Part shown: one piece after another, positions 1-13,400 of the stretch | How the letters are laid out: every line of letters begins with the position of its first letter | How positions within the stretch are numbered: the stretch's first letter is position 1 | The notes under the pieces: generated by a model | The model's database searches: none | Told to the model about the DNA's origin: nothing | What the model saw: the letters and a program-made list of their open reading frames with translations, nothing else | Position numbers and translations under genes: made by a program | Assembly (NCBI GenBank): GCA_963971285.1 | Contig: OZ020254.1 | Span: 4,774,001 to 4,838,000, forward strand | Source of the DNA: Astropecten irregularis | Taxonomy: Eukaryota > Echinodermata > Asteroidea > Paxillosida > Astropectinidae | Direction: 5' to 3' | Length of the DNA stretch: 64,000 bases

Positions 1-332
1 ACATGAAGAATGGTTTACTTTATGTTTGTTCCAAAAATCGATCGAACGAACGATCTTTGGAAAAGACACTAAATCTTGATTTCCTTGAAAAACCCAGCAT
101 CTTATGAACCAAGATTTCCCATGGTGAATGTTTGCACTGTTTACGAACTGTTGAGTATTTTCTGTCTCAGTCAAACTCAATAATTTTTTTTGAGGCCTTG
201 CAAATCCTATATGCTCCCTTTAAGGGCCTGACATTTTGATCCAAGTAGGATCTTTCTCAAAGATTAGCCTGTGAGAAAGGTCCTGCCATTTGTAGGATTG
301 AAATGTACCTTTCTTCTTTTTTTTGCCAAAGT

Positions 333-459
333 TATTAATGCAGATTCATGGGCAAAAATATCAAAAAAGATCCAGTAACAGTCTTCTGTGAAATTTGTAG
401 TGCAATATGGTGGCCACTTTTTGAGAAAACTGAAAAATTATCACAGTATTTTCAAATGT
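333..459 (-). repeat. TTAA-family foldback, partial
   Basis: It has the inner part of the TTAA family (GCAGATTCATGGGC, a CAGTAACAGTC region, TTTTTGAGAAAA) without the terminal repeats. Orientation is opposite to the copy at 11085. Confidence 0.75.
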
Positions 460-2469
460 TTTTCAGAAGAGTTTTTTTCTCCCTTGATCAGATTGTTTTT
501 GGTCTTTGGTTTCACTAGGTATACACATGTAAGCCTAGTTATATGCCATTGCCAGATTGCCCTACATTCTTGTACAGTATTCACAAAGATTTCTGAACAG
601 TGGTATGCTAAAAATACCGAATTACAGTACATGTTACCTTTTACCCAAAATATGTTTTTCCGGTGGTTCTACGTGCTCATTCATGGACGCCTACAGTATA
701 TTGGCTCAGGGAAAAGTAATTAACACTCATATTTACAGACGACACAGTAAATATTGACAGGGAAAACAGTGGAGAGACTGTTTGATTTACCATTTGGATG
801 ATTAATTAAAGGAACGGGAAAGTCAGTGAGCGTACACATGTACTGTAGGCCTACATGTACTTGTTTTGTACAGTAAGTTGAACTTAACACTGTGTACCGG
901 TAAGTCTCCATAAGTATCCACATGAATTGTTTAATGGCACTGGGTAATGGCTTCAAATTGTGAATTTGCAGGTCATTAACTTAACAGTATATTAACCTGT
1001 AAAGTTCTCCAAGTCGTTGACTGCTGACATTTTGCATTTGAAGTCAAGGCAGTTAACTGTGTATATCTTGTTGTACACATTTTAATGTATGTAATCAGGA
1101 AAACCTTCCTAAATAAATGATTGAGACCTGAATATGACTCCCCTGAGGGCCTAGAAGATTGGGAACCTTTCAGCCATCATCATCCTGAGAAAAGAATTTG
1201 AAATTGAAAAGGAAACACAGAAACTATCCGGATGCAAAGCTTCCGCTGCAAAACCCGATCACCGTGTAGACAACGGAACCCGTGTAACAACATCGGGCAA
1301 ATCGTTTTTCATTACAATCTCATCAATATTTTCTTTTTCTCTCAGTCCGACCAGAAAATTGGCTTTTCTGGGAGATGAGAGGCATTGTAAAGCTAAGATA
1401 TTCATGGGGGTTTTAGGGGAGAGATAGACCGTGGGATTAGGCTGAGGCCGCTGAGCGTATACTGGCACACACCCTCAGTGTTAATATTTATTGAACTGTG
1501 ATTGGACAATTCTTATGTGACTGTTGGTTAGGGTATCATGTTCTTACTCAATGTTGTGCTAACTGGTATTTGTGGGGATTTGCATTTTAATAGGAGGGGG
1601 GTGGGGTGAGAGGGCCCTTGGCCGGTTAATTTGAAGACAGTGACCTTTCCTTATAATGCACTTTTATCATATTGTATAAGAATAGATTCAGTCAGTTTCC
1701 CTTGTGGTTATTTGATGATTAATGTACATGTATGTTGTAAAAAGCTCAAGAAGTTTGAGGAAGTTTACATGTGGGTGGGGGCCTGGCTTTTTGATTCTAG
1801 CTGGATCTTTCTCAAAACTTTACCCTTTGACTCGAGGGAGATCTGCTTGGATCGTTACAATAGGCCTTCCTAACTCTGAGCATGATTTTAGGTCATTGTT
1901 GTGGTTGATGAGCAGTTTTCAGCAGTTTATTACTCGAGTCCGTTGTACAGTACAGTAGGGAATGATATTAATAAAAGGAAGCTACGTTGTATTGTACAAT
2001 GTAGGCCTACATGTATGTGGTTTATGTACATGTTTACGAAGGCCTATGGTGTAGGTCCTTCTGGGTTATAGGCCCGTTAATATTTGGATTTTATTCAGTC
2101 AATAAATAGTTGATATCTCAATTGATTTGTGCACGAAAGTGACCCAGATCTTTCCCTTAAGACATTTGTCCCCTATTCACCTACCTTTTCACTCCAACAA
2201 AAGTTTTTTGTTTGTTCTGTTTTCCTCTTTCCCAGACATCTGCTTCACTTTCAAGTTCAATCAATTTTTAATTTCTTTTAAATTGTGGCCTCCATCATTC
2301 TCCTGTAAACATGAATAGTTTCCCCGTTTTACAAAAATAAAGGCAAGCTCTCTCATAATACTTGAAACCCTAGAACAGAATATTCCAATTTGTAGTGATT
2401 TTCGGACCTTAAATTGATTGAGTTGAAAAATCTCTGGCAAATCACGGATGGGCCTCCACGTTCTTGCAC

Positions 2470-2867
2470 TAGTGCTGGGCAAAATCGGGTAATTTCATAT
2501 CCGGTTACTGTTTGCAAAAAAAAATCAGGTTAACGGTATGTAATCAGGTGCAACGTGTGCAATTTATGCGTCTTCTTCAATGTGATCGTCGCTTTCAGAA
2601 TGCTTTTTATGTTGTTATTCTTTAGATCAAGCATTTAAATCAAGTATGCCTACACAATGTTTCTTTTAGATCCAGTATTTGAAAAGCATGTTTCTGTTTG
2701 GCAAAATGGACAAAATAACTGATTGAAATTCTAAAGTTTTATACACTTTCTACACTTTTTGGGTTGTTGAGCATGAGCCAAAGGTTTGTCGCGGTTAGTG
2801 AAAATTTGTGACCGGATAATTAAATCTGCGTTGGTTAACCTTTAACCAGATAAAAATCCCAGCACTA
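2470..2867. mobile_element. hAT-type non-autonomous element with 8-bp TSD
   Basis: The ends are inverted: TAGTGCTGGG on the left and CCCAGCACTA on the right. Perfect direct repeats TCTTGCAC flank it (2462-2469 and 2868-2875). Eight-base target duplications are the mark of hAT transposases. The 398-bp interior has no transposase frame, so it would have been moved in trans. Confidence 0.85.
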
Positions 2868-4216
2868 TCTTGCACAGTGCATTTAATTAATTTAATACAA
2901 AGTCACCTCCACATTCCTACCGAACTATCAAATTTGGTTATGAACTTCTCAAGTCAAAGCAAGTACCGTAGGAGTAAAGGTACGATACATTCACTGCCGA
3001 AAACTGGAACTGGATCAAACATGCAAATTAAACACTGCTGAAGTCACCGGATCCAGTTTAATTGAAAGAAATCCAATTACAAATTGTAGAAATAACAAAC
3101 TGCTAATGGAATGAGCGGCAGAAGAAAAAAATCATTTAAGATAATACCTCCGCCGGGAACAGGCTCGGAAATCCAGGAAAATTGTCATTGAAATAAAACG
3201 CTGCCATTTTGCTCATCACTGATGGTGTATGACGTCCTAATGTACCAAATGGATGTACCAGAAAGCTATTTCCTCCATCGTAATTGGCAGATTAGCTGTG
3301 CACCATTGAACACTCCCCGGCAGAAATTTGAGCTGTTTTTCTCCTTGTTTTTATGACTTTTTGGCTGTTGTTGTGACACAGTTGCACAATAAAAATGATT
3401 CAAATTGTCTGAGAGAGATTGGATGGCTGGTCCAATGGGCTGAGTCGTCCATTAGGCATAATGGCAGGACATTCATTTTGGCAATTTGTGTAAATTTACC
3501 AAGTTTTGGTGACTACATGTAGCTTCATGTCTACACCTGTTTCCAGAAGCCACTGTGCAATATGCATTATTGTGGTGACATGAACAAAGTTCGGAGATTT
3601 TTATACAAATCTTATAGTTATAAATGCCAGTTTCTTTAGGGGTCTGGCAGCATTTCCAATCCTGCACATTGCTGTAAATAGTCATGCACAGCCTCTTTGC
3701 TGCGAGCAATATTAATCTGCCCTCATGGAAATCTGAAAATTGATACCAGTGCATTTGTGCTGTCTGCCTCTTCTTGAAAGCGTGCTTGGGTTCAGAATAC
3801 AGCAATTTTGTGACAGTGACTTGCGAAGAAATCTTAACTGACAGATACCGGGCATGCGTTTCGTGTCTTGACTTTTTGCTACAAAACGTAAATTATACAC
3901 TGTACGCCTTCCAGGGATTTACCTGGCTCAGCCTAAAATCTAGACAGTATGTCCAATACCAGCCATGATTCAGTATTTAAACTTTCTCAGCTGAAGAACA
4001 CTCAGGACCATGTACATGGTATACCTCTGCCGACTGCTGTAGGGTGTCTTGAATTATTTGTCTCCAATACATCCAGTACATTGGTTGGTTAGTGAATCGT
4101 TTGTACTGCTTGTCTATAAACTTGCATTTTCAGACAATGTTCAAGTTGTTGTTTTACTGGTTGTTTGGTATTAAACAAACTTTATTTCTTTTTTTGAAAA
4201 CTATACATTGTTTTAA

Positions 4217-4386
4217 AGGTGCTATCATAGTTTTGTAGCTTATCGGAACTGATTTTTTTTTTCAGATTTACCTATAACGTTCAAGGTATAAAGATGGTGA
4301 TGGTAGAAACATACTTTTCTGCTTGAAATGCTGTTTTTATCCAAACAAAAGTAAAACCATTAACCAAAAAACAATCTTTTAAAGAC
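4217..4386 (+). repeat. TTAA-family foldback, left half
   Basis: TTAA at 4213-4216 precedes AGGTGCTATCAT. The internal GATTTACCTATAAC and AAGATGGTGATGGTAGAAAC segments match other copies. The right half is missing after a TCTTTTAAAGA remnant of the central palindrome. Confidence 0.75.
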
Positions 4387-5165
4387 TATAGGCCTATAAC
4401 AAATAACAATAAAAAAAAATTTCCTGTTAACATCAAAGCAATCTTGTCCATTTCCATATATTATCCCTTTATATGAATAAAAAAATTGGTTTTGAATAGT
4501 TTGTGCACAGACTGTTGGTTAACATGTGTACTTCACTACCTGAAAAAACCTGCAAAAGGAACAAAATAATATCCCTGCCCGGTTTCCCCCCTTAGTAGGA
4601 ATGAAAACATTAATCCTGCCAATTGAAGCATCCTTACCCCTAACCCCCACCCTTTCTATGATCAGAAATAGCATCAGGGGCTCAGGGTTCACTTAAAGCA
4701 GAGTCCGTTTGTTTTAATAGCATTGCTCACTGCTCAGATCGGGAAGGTTACGAAAAGTTCACTTAATTGAAAACGCTTTAGACACATGTTGACATGGGTC
4801 CACAGGCTCAAGTCTGGCTGAGGTCTGTGTCAGAAATGGAAGCCTGCGATCTTAAAGTACTGTACGTACAAAATGTGTACGGTATACTCCTGCTGCCCCC
4901 GTGACCTTGTGGGGACAGTCAGTGGATTACACGGGAAGTCACCTTAAATTGGTTTTCCATATGACCTTGAAGGCTCATATCTTATTAAATCTGATTTTTT
5001 TCCCTTTTCGTGTTGGTGCCAAAAACCACAGACAGATGCTGCACCATTTGGACAAGTTGCATGCATAAATACTCAGAGCATACAGTATTACACTATGACA
5101 TGTTCACCGTATGCTCTCAGCCAAGTTATAGTACTCTTTGGTGACTATTGCAAAAATTCAGGTTG

Positions 5166-5390
5166 AGGGTAATATCATACTTTGGTTTTTGTCAAAGAAA
5201 TGCAGATTCGTGGGCAAAAATATCTTAAAGAAAGATACGTAACAGTCATCTGTGAAAATTTCAGTCCAATATGGTGCCCACTTTTTGAGAAAACGGTGAA
5301 AAATTACCACAATATTTCTTAAGTCTTTTCTCTTTTATTTTTGATCTTTTAAAAGATTCTTCTTACCAAAGTATGATACTACATGTATCT
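5166..5390 (-). repeat. TTAA-family foldback, internally deleted
   Basis: Both terminal repeats are present, but one arm between the central palindrome and the right end is gone. The right TIR carries a small insertion before CTTTAA. The left TTAA is lost. Confidence 0.75.
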
Positions 5391-6460
5391 TTAAATTGAA
5401 CAGTGTTCAACCAGTAACTCATAAAAATATACAGTGTAGTTCTTTTTAATATTTAAGGATTTTGTCGTTCTTACATACATGTACAGTACTCAATATCACA
5501 CAAAATATCACTTTAATAGCCAATTAACATTTTGAAAAAATAATGTGAAAATATTCAATTGACTTGTTTACACAATGTACATACATAGCAACCCTTTGAA
5601 AAATAAACACTGCATTAGTTGTCATGCATAGGCCCTACATATTTTTTTGTTTAGTTTCGGGCTTCGGCACTTCTCTTTGTAAAAAAAATGTTGATTTAAT
5701 TGTCTTGAAAAAATGTTATTGATTTAAATAAAGTGAATTATAGGCTAGTAGTGCTAGAATGGAAACATTGGATGTGACTAATGAGCACACATGTAATTTA
5801 TCCGACTGGTGTGCATGTCAGTTTATTGCATTGGTCTGTGTCGTTGGTATATTTGAATTGGTTGATTTATTACTACATATGATTTTTCTCTCCATTGCTT
5901 TGGTTACCGTAGACACCCTCGTCCATCTAAATCACTCATATCTCAATTGTCATACATGTAACATCCTTGTTATTGATGCCGCAGCCTGAGTGTTTGTTAA
6001 GTTTGCCTGCTGCCCAGTGCAGAGAAATGTACAACTGACATACTGACAAACCCCTTGAACAGGCTCACCGGGGAGGTAAGGGTTGTAACGAGCTGTTCAA
6101 AGGAGAATGCTAGCCCGTCTCACCATGAATCAAAGCGGCCGTATTTCACTAGGAAACCGAGCTCACGTTGACATGACATCAATTTGGTTGAATTCACGTG
6201 CAATTGATGACCAGGCTTAAACTAATAAACAAGTCGCTTTGTCTTTATTTCGTTCCTTCCTCTTCTACTCCCTCTCAGTAATGAATACCCACATAGTTTG
6301 ATTGTTAACCAAGTAGAGCAAGAACATACATTTACATTTGCAGTTCGAGTGTTGACTCAGTCAGTAGCCTTGTGCAGTGTTGCTAGGCTACCTGAGCACA
6401 AGCTGCTTACACTTACAGGAACCAGCTCACAGTACCAATGGATTAAAATATCTAGACTAA

Positions 6461-6574
6461 GGGCTTGTTTGAAGATCACGGATTCTGCGGATCCGGATCC
6501 CATTTTAGCGTACCCTGCATAGGATGTGGATCCCTAAATATGGGATCCTTTGCATTTAATAAACAAACAGGCCC
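6461..6574. mobile_element. Tourist-like MITE flanked by TAA
   Basis: GGGCTTGTTTG and CAAACAGGCCC form the inverted ends. TAA flanks both sides (6458-6460, 6575-6577). It shares the core GATCCGGATCCCATTTTAG with the copy at 40284-40403. A 3-bp TWA target and GGGCCTGTTTG-like ends fit PIF/Harbinger. Confidence 0.8.
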
Positions 6575-6830
6575 TAAGTCTTGAGTCCTCTGTCTGAGCA
6601 AATATGATGAAGAAATTGAATCCATGAAAATCCTTGTCTAGTTTGTAGTATTACTGGTGAAGGATTTTAGTAGTAAGCACCTCGTATTAAAAGCCATATG
6701 TCTTACTGTCCATCAAATTCCTGGCCAAAGTTTGGTCGGGTTATTTTGATGGATTCAAAACTATGCACTGCTGCAAGATATCAGTGGTGTGTAAGTGGAC
6801 ACAGACCACCGATCCCATGTGCCCTGTCGT

Positions 6831-7066
6831 CTAACAAATCCACTGGCTAATTTTGAAGGATTTAGGATTCTTGTACAAATAGCTTAATGCACACTGGAGG
6901 TTTGAGAAAGTGTTAGTGAATTCACTTCTGCAGAACTTCGTTTTTTTGGTCTAACAAATCCACTGGCTAATTTTGAAGGATTCAGGACTCGTGTACATAT
7001 AACTACTAGTGCACACTGGAGGTTTGAGAAAGTGTCAGTAAATTCACTTCTGCAGTTCGTTTTTTT
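6831..7066 (+). repeat. 120-bp tandem duplication
   Basis: Two diverged copies start with CTAACAAATCCACTGGC at 6831 and 6951. They end near a T run after TTCACTTCTGCAG. Confidence 0.9.
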
Positions 7067-7394
7067 GTTGTAAGAAATTGAACAGTTTTGTGAACATTAC
7101 AAGGATGTCCAGGGAGCAGGGGTTAAGGGAAAGGGGGAAGTTGATGGGAGTGGCTAAAGGAAGTGTACTTGTGAGTAGGAGGAGGCAAGTTAGCAGGTGT
7201 GTCACCTGTAATAAAATATTCCCTAGGGTTGGAGGTTGTTCCGGTACATACTGTACAAACTATAGGCCCGGTTGAAGGGCTTGAAGACAAGTATAACTGG
7301 TGGAAATTTACTAGAAATTGAAACTGGACTTTGTAGCAGTTGTTTGGATATTGATTTTCTTTCTGTCATTTTCTTTCTCTGTCATTTTCTCCAG

Positions 7395-7469
7395 GTATGG
7401 AGGCTGGTGCACCCTGGATCCTCCACCTCAGATTGAAATTGCCAACTACCTATGGACCACCATCGGAAG
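7395..7469 (+). CDS. XYLT-like: XYLT-like exon 1 (first visible)
   Basis: A pyrimidine-rich tract and CCAG precede the exon, and GTATGT follows it. It enters and leaves in phase 2. It reads YGGWCTLDPPPQIEIANYLW and onward. WC matches Cys257 of human XYLT1, the first cysteine of the segment just before the catalytic domain. The N-terminal membrane anchor and stem would be encoded further upstream. Confidence 0.82.
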
Positions 7470-10400
7470 GTATGTATCAGTACAAAATGAAACTCATTAA
7501 TCATATACTGAGTACCCTGGCTCATGGGTCTGTTGCTTCTAATGTAACTCAAGATCTTTGGATACTGCACAATGTATGTTGTACAACTTGAGGGATGAAA
7601 ATGATCTCTCATGCTTCAAACTGACAAACTCCATCTGAAGACATATCTTTTCAATCTTGCTTTCCATCTTTAACCTTCCCAGACTTGCGCCTTTGAATGG
7701 TATTATCCAGATACTGTGCGCATTATAAATGCTCTATTATTATTATTATTATGTACAGTAGAATGCTGATAATGAACACCGCTATACATTACATGTACCA
7801 AATATTTTGGCTAAACCGAACATCATCCTTGGTACCCAATTTTAGTGTACAATAGGCCTGCTGAACGTTGTTCACTTTAAATAATGAATGACCACTATAA
7901 AGTTTTTTTCTGTCCAATTGTGGTGCGAAATACTTAATATTTAAGGAAAAAAGGCGATCAAAGTCACGCAATGTCGTGTTGCTGGTAGGGATGTTTTCGG
8001 CTGCTGGTACTGCTAGCACTGCCTAGCCTTCATCAGGCAACTGAAGAACTGGATTACTGCGGTTCACTGCGGACACCCCCTAAAACGAAACGTCGCTACC
8101 AGCAACATGACATCGGGTGACTTTGATCAGTTTCATCACCTTTTTTCCTTATCCGTATTCACCGCGATGAATAACCCTTTCCTTTCTAATGTACATGTAC
8201 ATGTAGGCCTACATTCCTGCTATATTGCAGGTGAAGTGTTGCACATTTAACTTTGAATTCAGTTGCATTAATTAGCAGGCTGAATCATTTTGTAGAGGCT
8301 GTATTTAAATCATGGACATCACTGAGAGGTGCCATTCGACACTTTTCTTTGGAGCAGAGCTTGACTCAAAGTAGGAGGAGTGATCTCAGCATGGAGTGCT
8401 CAGTCCTGCTTCATAATAATGACATACTTTGGTCTAGAATCAGTATGTAGGCCTATAGCTCACATACTGAAGAGACCCTCTCGCCTGGCCATGTTTGCAT
8501 TTAGTGATACTCTCCAGAATTTCAAGTGCCACTCAGTCACCAAAATAAAGAGAGAGAGAGAGAACGGAACAGGACTCGACTTCGGCACTAGACAACCCGC
8601 CTAAGGCTGGTCAGTTGTCCATTTTGTAGTATAGGCAGTAACTGCGATCTAGCCGAGCAGTTGTGTACGTATGCACTGGGCCGGCACGTACCCATTTTGG
8701 TGCGTGTATAATGCACTTCAGATTGACATGAACAATTTGAGCACCTCTATGTTTTTTCGTCAAATCTGTTTGCTTTTCTTTCCCAGATTAGCTTTGAAGG
8801 AGCTCTTCGTTCTTTGTTGTTCTGAAGTAGTAATGTGGTCACATGTTGAGTCGCTTTGCCTTTTAGTCATTCACTATATATTTTGTTTGTTTGTTTTTTG
8901 TTTCATCAAGCTTTGTGTGTTATGGTATTAGTCGAAGGTCACTATTGACTGCTCTCGGAGCACTAATGCCGGAAACACTGACAAAAATAGTCCATTTTTG
9001 ACCTCCATTTGCTTTCCAGCTTCTCAAAGTGAACTTTCCATACGTACATTTACATGTACATCGCATAATATGCCTATGTACAATTCATCTGGGCAGATTT
9101 TGTATTTTGGGGTCTGACTGTCTGGTCTGGGTTTTGTCATAGATGAAGAATCATAAACACTGGTAATTTTTCTGAGGGTTTCATACAGAGCCTGTGCATT
9201 CTAACCATCTTGCATTAATAAATAAAAATGTATTCTTATACCTGTATATCAATAAAAAAAACAACTCAATAAGCATAATCATAAATCATAATAGTACATT
9301 AAAGGTCATTTAAAATATTTTTTAACATGGATCAGAAAATAATGATTACCAGTAATAATACTACACATTAGGCTCAGACTCATTGGAAAAACATTTAGAA
9401 TAATCACAAAGTTCAAGGTGAATCAGAAATATTGATTAAAACACACAAACCCTATCCCCCTGGGGGCATTATACTGTGACCATCCTGAATCCTCCACAAT
9501 CCTCCAATGGTCATACTTTAAAAACTGCATTCATCCTGAATCCTCCACAGTCCTCCAATGATTTCAGAATATATATTGCTCAGCCGACTGGATATACGAT
9601 TTTCCCTAAAAACACCCTGAAGCCCCCTTCCCCTATTCCTCCACACCCCTCCCTGAAACGGAAGAAATGTCTGTGAATTACTTCAGCAATCCCTGAGAGA
9701 CAAGATTTTCCTGTCTGACACAGGAATAGAACCTCAGTATATGCACCTGCCCCTCCAATAATGTGTACTGTACATGTCAGTCTGTCAGTAGAGCAAGCTT
9801 GTCTTGAGGCCCTGGGTATCCAAAATTGGCTTACACCCTGTCCGCACTGGACTTTTTTGTCTGGGGGTTTCACCGAGCCGATGGGTAAATGAAAAATGGA
9901 CAAATACTACCTGTGTCTGCACTTGGTAACTTAATCGTGCAGACACGGAAGAATTACCGAGCTGTCAATACTAGGGTCATGAGGGTACCCGACTCGCACT
10001 GTCCGCACTGGACTTTTCGTCTTGGGTAAAGTGTCTCGGGAATTCTTCCTGGGCAGAAGTTGGCCGGTAGAAATGCCCGCGCAGATAGGGGAAAATAACT
10101 GAGAGAAAGATGTCCCGAGACATCCGCACTGGATTTAAAATGGGTAAAGTACCCAGCGTCTTGGTATCTTTGCCCCAAAAAAGTCCAGTGTGAACAGGGG
10201 CCAATTTCATAAGACTGTTAAGCACAAAAGTTTGCTTAGCACAAAAATGTCTCGCCCAATAAAACAAACCACCATTGAAAATTCCATTTGATATTCATGG
10301 TCAGCGAACAACAGCCAAAGAGCAATCACAAGCGATACACAACGCATAGAAATTTGGTTGTTAACCCTGTTTTTATTAAGACAGAAATGTCATGTTTTAA

Positions 10401-13400
10401 TAGCAAATTTTTGTGCTTAACAGTTTTATGAAATAGAGCTGTTTAAGCACCAAAATTTGCTTAAGCACCGGAAACCTTGATAAATAAAATCAGTGTACCA
10501 GCCAAAACTCCTTGTGAATGTTATAAATGCTCAGCAAACAATGGCTGAATACACATTAAATTCAGTTGGAAATACTGTTTGATCAAGGAAGACTTTCAAG
10601 TTTTCAAGTTTTATGTAAGCAAATTTTGTGCTTGAACAGTTCTATGAAATTGGCCCCTGGTTGCTGAAATACGTACAATATTTAACTTTCAAAGTTTCAA
10701 CATCAGTATGCTGGTTTGTGAATTGCAGATGAAACAGCTGTACCAGGTTTGTGTACTTGGGGTTTCTATTTATCAAAGTTTTTATGATGAAAATAATAAC
10801 ATTAGACTGATTGCCAGCCTATCTCAGTCTTTTTTTGTTAAGCTACCAATCCATTCCAACTGGCCCAGGAAATCTCTGATTGCTCTCGTGGTCGTTCACA
10901 ATCAGGAAATTTCCTGGTTTTCGTTGCACTTGTACGAGAGCCTCTCAGGTGTCATCCAAATTACGCCTGACAGTAGGGCTTCCATGCAGAAATGAAGACG
11001 GCACTGGCATTTTGCTGTGTCATGAGCAAGTTCGGGGCAGGTGTAGTGAACAAGTGCAGGGGCCAATTTCATAGAGCTGCTTAAAGGTAGTATCATACTT
11101 TGGTAAGAAGCCAAAACAGAAACGTTCAGAGATTTACGTATAAGATGGTGGTGATAGAAACATACCGTTAAAATGTTTCCGTCTGAAATGGTGCATTTAT
11201 CCAGAAAAGAGTAAAACAACGACCGAAAATCTTTTTGATCTTTTAAAAGATCAAAATTAAAAGAGAAAAGACTTAAGGAATATTGTGGCTGTTTTTCACT
11301 GTTTTCTCAAAAAGTGGGCACCGTATGGGACTGAAATATTCAAAGATGACTGTTACTGTATCTTCCTTTATATTTTTGAATCTGCATTTCTTTGACAAAA
11401 AACAAAGTATGGTACTACCTTTAAGCACCAAAATTTGCTTAAGCACCAAAAACCTTGGTAAATAAAATCAGTATGCCAGCCAAAACTTCTTGTGAATGTT
11501 ATATGCTCAGCAAACAATGGCCGAATTCAAGTCAAGAGCAGTAAACATTGACATGGAAATTTGGTTGGTAATCCTGTTTGATCAAGGAAGACTTGTCTGC
11601 TTTTACAGCAAATTCTGTGCTTAAACAGCTCTATGAAAGGTCTGAAAGGCCTGGTCTGGTCTTCACCCTGATCCGGTTTAGTCAAATCTCTGACACAAAG
11701 CATATTTGTGTGTCTGTAATGTGTTCAGTTGGGGCATGATTTGTGATGGTGTCATTTAATGTTATGTCTGCACACTTGCACTTGTAGGCCTATCAATTAA
11801 TTAGTGGACATAATTTGCACATTTGGAGCTGATTGTCAAATTCGATTGAAATCAGTCGGTGTATTGAATGCCGTTTCTGAGTCATAGTAAAGGATAATTG
11901 ATTCAAACAAGTGTGCAGATCAGCAGATGTTAACATTTGGCACCGTCTCAAATCGTGTCCTACCCATCAGAAGGAGATGGAGTCACTCATGTAGGGTAGG
12001 GAACCACATGCTACCTACCGATCAATGGGACATTAATGTTACCATGATTTAACCATAGAGCTCTATGATTGAACACTCCATTGTGCATGTACATGTATAG
12101 TATATGGTACTAATGATCCATTCTCTGAACTTCCTTCCAGGCCTTGAATTTGGTTCTGAAAAGGGCAAAACCACTTTTCAATTGCAAGGGGCACTTTCAT
12201 TGGAAAATCATAATGTCTATGGAAACATTTGAAGGGGGCACCAAGGCCAAGAACCAGGGCAACGAAGGCCAAAGCCTCTGTGGCCTCCGTTGAATTCTAG
12301 GCTCCTTCCTCCCTGCTTTAAGATAGGCCAACATGTACCATCAATATTTCTTCCCAAGTTCCCATTTTATATCAAGGCACTGTCTAACACAGTTTGGTTA
12401 ATAATATTACAAGAATGCGTACTGCGCCCTGCCAATTGGTTTAGGCCTTCTGGTTAGTATGTATCACACACTGAACATGAGTCTAGACACGGATTAGGGA
12501 ATACGATACTTCAGCTTCGGACTTTGAAATCCATCGGCTCTTCCCTTTACTGTCATCCACTTGTTTTGAATATATATTGATCATTTATCATACTGTTATA
12601 CAAGCCTCTTGCTCTAAGTACATGCGATTCATCTTTGGGGACTGAGCAGCGGCTTGTTCATGAGGATGTACTTTTAATGTATGTAAATAATGTACTTGTA
12701 CTTGTCCTGTTTAATAATCATGAGTTGTGCAGTATCGGAAATTGAAACTAACCCAACCACCGCCATTTTGTTTTAGTTAACTTGATTGAAAAGCACTTCA
12801 CATTAAACAAATTCAAGGCTCTGACCAAGATTGTGTTTTTTTGCCCCTCGGTGATGGGAGCACTCACATGTGCAAGAGGCCTTATCTCGGGCAATTCAGG
12901 CGCGATATTCACTCCCTACACGGGCCAGTTTCGGACAGTCATTTGCATGTTAAGCAGCCACTCGGCATACTACGTACAGGTGCCTTGGGAAATGTTCACA
13001 TCGAACTTGTGTTCAGGCCTAGATGGATCTCCAGTTACATGAGCGAGGGTGCATCAGGGGTGTCTTTTCAACGCCCCATTTACTGTTACTGATACCCTGT
13101 GTTTAGTTTTGAATTTATACATTATCTTCTTTGTTGTTTGGATGTCCGAACTATAGATGCTGTTTTGGACTTCTTGTACACCTTACATGTACATGTATGG
13201 CCATGATGTAATTTCATATCCAAAGTCATGTAATTTTCTGAGGTTTGAAAAAATATACACGCATACAGTGTAGGCCCATTCCTTGGTTTATCATTTTAAG
13301 GGGCCTCTAATCAGGAACAAAGAAAGACTCAATGCCTCGGATCACACGAAACTCATTCTGAAATGTGTCTGCAAATGTAGTTAAATTATGGGTACCATAC

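Larger units (their letters stand above)
1..7394. other. Upstream non-coding stretch or 5' intron
   Basis: No exon is supportable here. Exon 1 begins in phase 2, so more coding sequence must lie upstream, and this stretch is probably intron. It holds a partial TTAA-family copy (333-459), an hAT-type element (2470-2867), two damaged TTAA-family copies (4217-4386, 5166-5390), a TAA-flanked Tourist-like element (6461-6574) and a 120-bp tandem duplication (6831-7066). The rest is AT-rich sequence without a recognisable feature. Confidence 0.6.

Noticed and set aside
5759-5989. Hydrophobic 76-codon frame that might be the membrane anchor exon
   Set aside because: The hydrophobic stretch is too long and Cys-rich for a type II anchor, and no donor site with the phase needed to reach exon 1 is convincing.
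7078-7275. Possible extra exon with CVTCNK before exon 1
   Set aside because: There is no acceptor with a pyrimidine tract and no XYLT similarity.
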